From: Aureobasidium sp. EXF-3400
Taxonomy: Eukaryota > Ascomycota > Dothideomycetes > Dothideales > Saccotheciaceae
Assembly (NCBI GenBank): GCA_024195585.1
Contig: SWBL01000291.1
Location: forward strand, 1-64,000
DNA length: 64,000 nt
Direction of reading: 5' to 3'
The position numbers were made by a program, and so were the translations under genes. Below the pieces are notes generated by a model that worked only from the letters and a program-made list of their open reading frames with translations, was not told where the DNA came from and did not search any database. Numbering within the stretch: position 1 is the stretch's first letter; each line of letters starts with the position of its first letter. This document shows positions 59,292-64,000 of the stretch, one piece after another.

Positions 59292-59943
59292 ATGAGAGCC
59301 CGCACAACCTTCGCAACCTCACTCGTCGCTGCCTGTCTGATCACCGCAACTTCTGCAAAGTTGTTCTCTCCCAACGCCCCAGACGCACAGGCAAGGATCA
59401 TCCTTCCAGGAACACCTCACGACGTCATGTCAGGCAGCGGCGTCACCATATCCGACGTACTCAGCAGAGAACGCAACATCAACATCTTCGCCGGCTTCAC
59501 TCGTGATATCGAGTCCGTGTCGCGACGCCTCGAAGCTGGCTCACACAACACCACGTTGCTCGCACCCCTCAACTCAGCCATCACCAAACTACCTAGAAAG
59601 CCGTGGGAGGATCCTCAAGACTATGCTGCCCTGGGCCAGAACGCTTATGACGGTCAAAGCGGTGAGGATAGAGCGCATAGAAATCTGAGACGTTTTGTCG
59701 AGGCACACGTCGTTCCAGAGTCGCCCTGGGCCGAGGGCCACAAGGTACAGACCCTGGGTGGAGATACAGTCTGGTGGGAAGAGAAGGACGGAAAGAAACT
59801 GGCAAGTCTTGTCTCGATATTTGTTGATCGTCAACTAACAAAGACATCAGATTCAGCCTGGAGGCATCGAAGTTTCAAGTATTGCCAACAAGGTCGCTAA
59901 TGGAGAGGTCTGGGTCTTGGAAGGTGCCCGCAACTATGCTTAA
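59292..59943 (+). CDS. secreted fasciclin (FAS1)-domain protein
   Basis: Two exons, 59292-59801 and 59851-59943, total 603 nt, 200 residues. A signal peptide (MRARTTFATSLVAACLITATSA) precedes one FAS1 domain: TISDVLSRERNINIFAGFTR, NTTLLAPLNSAITKLPRKPW (the H1-type TLLAPxNxA block), AHRNLRRFVEAHVVPES (H2-type) and EVSSIANKVANGEVWVLEGA. The intron runs from GCAAGT to CATCAG. Using this GC donor keeps the frame and yields KKLIQPGGIEV, the expected FAS1 strand, whereas the nearest GT donor (59805) is out of phase and destroys the C-terminus. It is therefore a GC-AG intron. FAS1 domains mediate adhesion or extracellular matrix contacts. Single-domain fungal versions like this are widespread and mostly uncharacterised. 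There is no GPI or membrane tail. Confidence 0.88.
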
Positions 59944-60049
59944 TTATGTCTTGAGTAGACATGCCACATTTGACGTGTTACGATTAACGTTGCCGAATTT
60001 TGCTTTAGATTTGGAGTATTTGACGATGGAACCATGCCGATTGCAGGGC

Positions 60050-61465
60050 CTATCCTGTATGCAGCTTCTTGACTCTCTGTGCACCTTCGTACAGCATTCT
60101 GTCAATGGCAGCCGCTACCGTGAGTGTACCACCAATGACAGCGCAAACACCAACAAGGAAGCCAGAAAAGCTCTTGCTTCGTGCTTCACGGTTAATGACC
60201 TTCATGGGTGAAATGTCCTGCAGATCAAGTTAGTAAACGTGATAGCAAAAAGAGCGTTTGACTGCTTACGTAGGAGAAGAAGACGCCGGGGATACCGCCT
60301 CTTGCGTGCAGTCTCTCCTTGTGACCTTCCTGGCGATCATCACCACCTGCTAAGCTTCTCTTATGGCTTGTCACACTGTACTGGTGAGTTTCAATACTGC
60401 CAGCTTCACCGTGACCATAGCTTCCCAGCTCGACAAGCTCGTGGGGCAGGTCAAGGATCGACCCCTTTCTCTCCCAGCCAAGAGGCAGATAGGCAGTTGA
60501 TACCACCTTGACGAAGTACATGAAGTTGTAGGCCTTTTCGTCTGTCTTGTGCTCGGTATCATCCAGCGGATTCACGTGGTGGTTGGTCCAAGCCATGCCC
60601 TTCTTGCCAATTCTGCTAACAATGTCGTCAGACAATTGAGGGCCGAAGCGAAGATGGTGAATCTTGTGGGTGAAGGTGTGTTCAATGCCGTTGGCTCCAG
60701 CCCAGTAGTTTTCGAGATCGTGAACGTGCATGTTGCCGTTGCTGAACGATTTGCCAGGAGCGAAGTGGAAGTTGCCAACAACCTTGTTGACACGGATTCC
60801 ACCTTCGATACGACAGCCCTCTCTACGCTGCTCATCGAGGTGTTCCGAGTAGTGCTCGCGTGTACATTGCTCGACGTTCTCTCCTCTTCCAAAAGACCAA
60901 GAGACGCTTGCATAAGCGTCGCGGACTTCAGCACAAGTGTTGCAGCAGCCAGCCTTCTGTGCGTTTGCAGGAGCCGGTGCGCCGTAACATTCTCCGCAGT
61001 AATCGGGATCCAGGTGGGCAGCAGGGTCATCGCTGTGACTGATACGTGTCAGCATGAGGTTCTAGAGGGAGGGGACAGGCAATAGTATTACAGTTCAAGT
61101 GCCTTGCTCTCAATAGCATGACCACCGTCAGACTCGGGAGCAAGTCTGACTTTGTTCACACCATGCATGACACCAGTCTGGATTTCTCCAGAGACATCCA
61201 TGACATCGAGAGTGAGGAGCTCACACGGCACTCTAGGGAAGGATATATTCATGTGGATCTCCATCTTTTCTCCTCTCCCCTTGTCAACGATAAGCTCGGG
61301 GTGTACGACCACTCTACGGTAGTCGGCATATTCTCCCCAGACGAGCCACAGAATCAGGAGCAGAGATGAGAGGGTGACAATTCCGCCAGAGGTCGTGCGC
61401 ACCCGTGCATCTTCGACCGTCTTGGTAAAGGCGTCCAGACGCGTGAACCGAGACTTGACTGGCAT
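60050..61465 (-). CDS. ERV46: COPII vesicle cargo receptor Erv46 (ERGIC3 homologue)
   Basis: Three exons, 61465-61092, 61038-60270 and 60217-60050, total 1311 nt, 436 residues. The start MPVKSRFTRLDAFTKTVEDA is conserved in Erv46/ERGIC3. TM1 lies at about 27-45 (GGIVTLSSLLLILWLVWGEY) and TM2 near the C-terminus (SFSGFLVGVCAVIGGTLTVA). The lumenal domain between them has the family cysteine cluster DYCGECYGAPAP...GCCNTCAEV and CRIEG, and blocks such as VVGNFHFAPGKSF and FTHKIHHLRFG. After TM2 a short tail ends KKLHTG. Erv46 with Erv41 cycles between ER and early Golgi, binds COPII and COPI coats, and retrieves ER residents. The carboxyl end lacks an obvious dilysine at -3/-4, although KK lies at -5/-6 (KKLHTG). 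Confidence 0.95.
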
Positions 61466-62525
61466 GGTGATGTTTGGTGGAATTTGGTTCGAGTCGCAGA
61501 GACGAGACTAAGGACGGGCGGGAAGGAATGTAGAGGTCGAGTCTAGCTTAGCACAGCATCAAAGCAATTCTCAAGCCCGGAGGCTTTGGCGAGGGTCGTA
61601 AAAAGGTCGAGTTGCGTCGAGAAGACCGAGTCGTGCTTGAAGCCACCTTTCGCTGCCGATGAACATGCTCCTAGACCCTGGAGTGCGCACGTTCCCTCTC
61701 GGTTCGGCTTTCATCCTCTGGATAGCCGGTAAAACAGACAATCGCTGCACATAAAATACCCGCTCGAGCCTTGACTCGTACTGAGCATCGCAATAGTAGA
61801 GGATGTCATTATTCGTGTATAGGCTCAAGTTGGTTTTCCGGTACGTTTCTTCTCGAAGTTTACCTATGTCCGTACTATAGCTATCAAAGTAACGTCTTCC
61901 CAACCACACACCTCTTTTTTCCTATCGGATAGCTACGTTAGGCTATCAAAGATCTAACCCAGCTGTATAGTCTTCTCAGTAACCAGTTCGTCTCACCTCA
62001 ACTGCTCTTTCCACGCTCGAGCATGTGTCGTTCGGGCTAAAGTCCGTTGCGGAGAGCTTCCCCACATTCTGTCAGAGGCTCTTTTACGACATTCTTCGTT
62101 TTGAGACCCTGCCGCCATTCGGCCTCCCAGGTGCCGCTCTTACGGAAGGGCAGGGTCTCGAGATCACCCTTGCGTAGCGTGACGAATATCGAGACTATCT
62201 GCGAGACCTGCATACCTAATCATAGATGATTGGATTCGGATAGACGGCAGAAACGCGTAGGGACATGACACTGAAATGCAGCAATCGCAGTTCTTTGATC
62301 AACACTAGAGGCGAAACACTGAAGAGATAGATAGGTAAGTGGAAATCAAAGAGGAGTGGCATTCTATAGAGATGACTGAATTCTGGGGGCAGACGTCAGA
62401 GAACTGGACTATATGCCGTGAGATGCTCCGCTAGCTTGGGCAATTCGCAATGACCCATGTTGAGGCCGTAATGTTCATATCGTTTTGATGATCCGTCGTA
62501 TGTGTGGTCCGATTCCTGGAAGCGC
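61466..62525. other. intergenic region, no clear gene
   Basis: About 1.06 kb between ERV46's start and the 3' end of the RRM gene. A 112-residue minus-strand ORF at 61571-61909 has no recognisable feature and lies in ERV46's promoter, so I do not call it. I see nothing else. Confidence 0.45.
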
Positions 62526-63319
62526 TTACTGGCCGTAGCCACCATCGCCGCCGTTGTTCTGGTAACCACCCTGCTGGCCACCGTAGCCGCCCTGGCTGCC
62601 GCCGCGCCAGTTGGAGCCGCCACCACCGTAGCCACCGCCCTGCTGGGACTCGTAGCCGCCACGGCCACCACCTGAGGTATGGTCAGTCAAGGTCTAGATG
62701 CATGTATTGAGAGAGGGAAGACATACCGTAACCGCCCTGCTGCTGGCCGCCGTAACGGTCACCGCCTCCGTAGCGGTCGCCGCCGCCGTAGCCGCCACGA
62801 CCACCACCACCGTATCCGCCGCGGCTCTGGAAGCCACCGCCGCCGCTGCCGCGCTCGGAAGCCTTGTCCACGCGAATGGTACGGCCGTCGAATCTGAAGA
62901 GTTTAGTACCTCGTGGCCATGTGGAAGGTTGAAGGCCGAAGCGAGTGCGCAAGTTGTGTTTGCGCATCGTGAAGGATCCGTCGATGATATTGTTGTGACT
63001 CACTCGATCTCGTTCATGGCCTTGATAGCTGCATCAGCTTCATCCTCGTTGGAGAAGCGCACGAAGCCGAAGCCACGGCTGCGTCCGGTGTCACGGTCCT
63101 TGACGACAACCTGCACATATCGCATCAGTATTTGTGATTGTAGCTCGACTTTTGTGTGTGCGCATGTCTTACAGCTTCCTCAACAACGCCGAACTCCTCG
63201 AACTTTGTGCGCAGAGCGACGTCGTCAGTGTGCCAGGCAAGGCCGCTGTTGATATGACGTTAGCACAGATTCACTCGCGCATATTCAGGCAATCTTTACC
63301 CAATGAAAAGCTTCGACAT
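62526..63319 (-). CDS. glycine-rich RNA-binding protein with one RRM
   Basis: Five exons, 63319-63300, 63245-63173, 63110-63004, 62893-62727 and 62671-62526, total 513 nt, 170 residues. The single RRM (2-78) has RNP2 KLFIGG and RNP1 RGFGFVRF, with the linking block [20 protein letters not shown]. The tail (about 85-170) is Gly/Arg/Tyr/Gln-rich: RGG-like and GGYGG repeats such as [20 protein letters not shown]. This is the layout of plant GRPs, animal cold-inducible CIRBP/RBM3 and fungal glycine-rich RBPs, which chaperone RNA and often respond to cold or stress. The RRM is broken by three introns, the first after 20 coding nt. It is probably nuclear/cytoplasmic and the tail may be methylated at RGG. 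Confidence 0.95.
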
Positions 63320-64000
63320 GATGATTGATGATTTTTTTGTGAAAAGGTCTGGAGGAGAATAGTTTAGAAGGAGGCTGCAAGATCTTGGTTGAGGATGACG
63401 ATGGCGGGAGGACGTCGGTTGATGTGAGAAACTCACTTGGGGAATTTGAAGCGGGGGAGGGGAGGACACTTGGACTGAAAGTGGAAGAGAGCTCCGTTGG
63501 ATGTTGAGCCTCAATTGCTGTGAAGTGCAAACGACTTACCAAGTGACAAACTGTCGAGTGATTGTAAAGGTAGGTTTTTGAGGTTTGGGAGCACTGCTTG
63601 ACCCGACAAACTGATCTGAAGGAAAAAGTGAGGAATGGAAGCAAGGTGACAGGACAGGCGAGAGCACGTGGAATGTCTCCTCTGCAGCCCAAGACTCAAG
63701 CTAGATGCTGCCGGTAAAGGTTGATTCGTGATCCGCAGCAGGATAGGGCGCGCGGCGTGTTCTTTGGACTTGTGATGGTGGGGTCAATCATGGCAGCACA
63801 CAATTTGAAGACAGCTCACGACATGACACGACACATAGTTTCGAACACAGCGCCTATTCCCCAATACTTCTTGCATTCGACACCAATGGGCGGTGACTAT
63901 AGTGCCCTGTCACTGCAGTGGGTGGGCCAAGTGCTCTCTTAGCCACGAGCTCGCATGCATGAACAGCCGGTCTGTGACATGCGGCCGTCCTTGAAGAGTG
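63320..64000. promoter_or_regulatory. upstream region of the RRM gene, window edge
   Basis: 681 bp. The first about 200 bp (63320-63520) are G/A-rich on the plus strand, hence C/T-rich on the coding strand, fitting the 5' UTR/promoter of a strongly expressed gene. The rest shows no coding signal up to the window end. Confidence 0.4.

Noticed and set aside
61571..61909. 112-residue minus-strand ORF upstream of ERV46
   Set aside because: No domain and no coding-like bias. It sits in a promoter region.

Overview
The window is a gene-dense piece of nuclear DNA from a filamentous ascomycete. Most genes are interrupted by 45-60 bp introns with GT(A/G)xGT donors, a CTAAC/CTGAC-like branch site and a short YAG acceptor. 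The gene set is typically fungal: MDM34 of the ERMES complex, SNF1, YPT31/Rab11, a DUF7729-like GPI protein, a DAL5-type permease and serine-rich wall proteins. Protein style and intron density suggest Pezizomycotina, perhaps a dothideomycete such as a black yeast. That placement is inference; no rRNA or barcode locus is present.

Layout. 1-361: end of mitochondrial ATP synthase beta. 1.2-4.4 kb (-): nine-exon dynamin-like GTPase. 5.1-5.6 kb (+): small orphan membrane protein. 6.4-9.3 kb (+): M1 aminopeptidase, convergent with an Mn-type cation diffusion facilitator (9.7-11.2 kb, -). 11.7-12.3 kb (+): conserved unknown. 13.1-13.9 kb (-): Rab11, divergent from a 1220-residue chromodomain/CCCH protein (14.4-18.3 kb, +). 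18.8-20.0 kb (-): GPI-type secreted protein. 21.5-23.1 kb (-): TFIIIA, divergent from S-formylglutathione hydrolase (23.4-24.4 kb, +). 25.3-28.8 kb (+): giant serine-repeat surface protein. 29.6-32.2 kb (-): SNF1 kinase. 34.1-35.9 kb (+): MFS permease. 36.0-36.7 kb (-): unknown. 37.2-37.8 kb (+): low-molecular-weight tyrosine phosphatase. 38.1-39.4 kb (-): INP54-like 5-phosphatase, divergent from MDM34 (40.3-41.9 kb, +). 42.2-42.6 kb (-): a three-exon UPF0045/ECM15 gene recovered only by splicing. 42.6-45.9 kb: poorly coding, possibly with a gene relic. 46.0-47.3 kb (-): four-TM protein. 49.6-50.9 kb (+): RAD23. 52.2-55.6 kb (+): 1115-residue low-complexity nuclear-type protein. 56.2-57.1 kb (+): eIF6. 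58.4-59.1 kb (-): DUF3807-like protein, divergent from a fasciclin-domain secreted protein with a GC-AG intron (59.3-59.9 kb, +). 60.1-61.5 kb (-): ERV46. 62.5-63.3 kb (-): glycine-rich RRM protein.

This is mostly core housekeeping chromosome. I see no transposon, CRISPR, tRNA, rRNA, biosynthetic cluster or viral insertion. Genes do not form operons; the recurring arrangement is divergent pairs sharing 170-870 bp promoters. The three most unusual loci are the chromodomain/CCCH protein (possible Chp1/RITS-type heterochromatin factor), the apple-like/serine-repeat surface protein, and the long disordered protein with a Pro/Gly/Tyr-rich tail. Exon boundaries were worked out by hand from reading frame and splice motifs. 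For nearly all spliced genes the exon sum is an exact multiple of three and ends at a stop.
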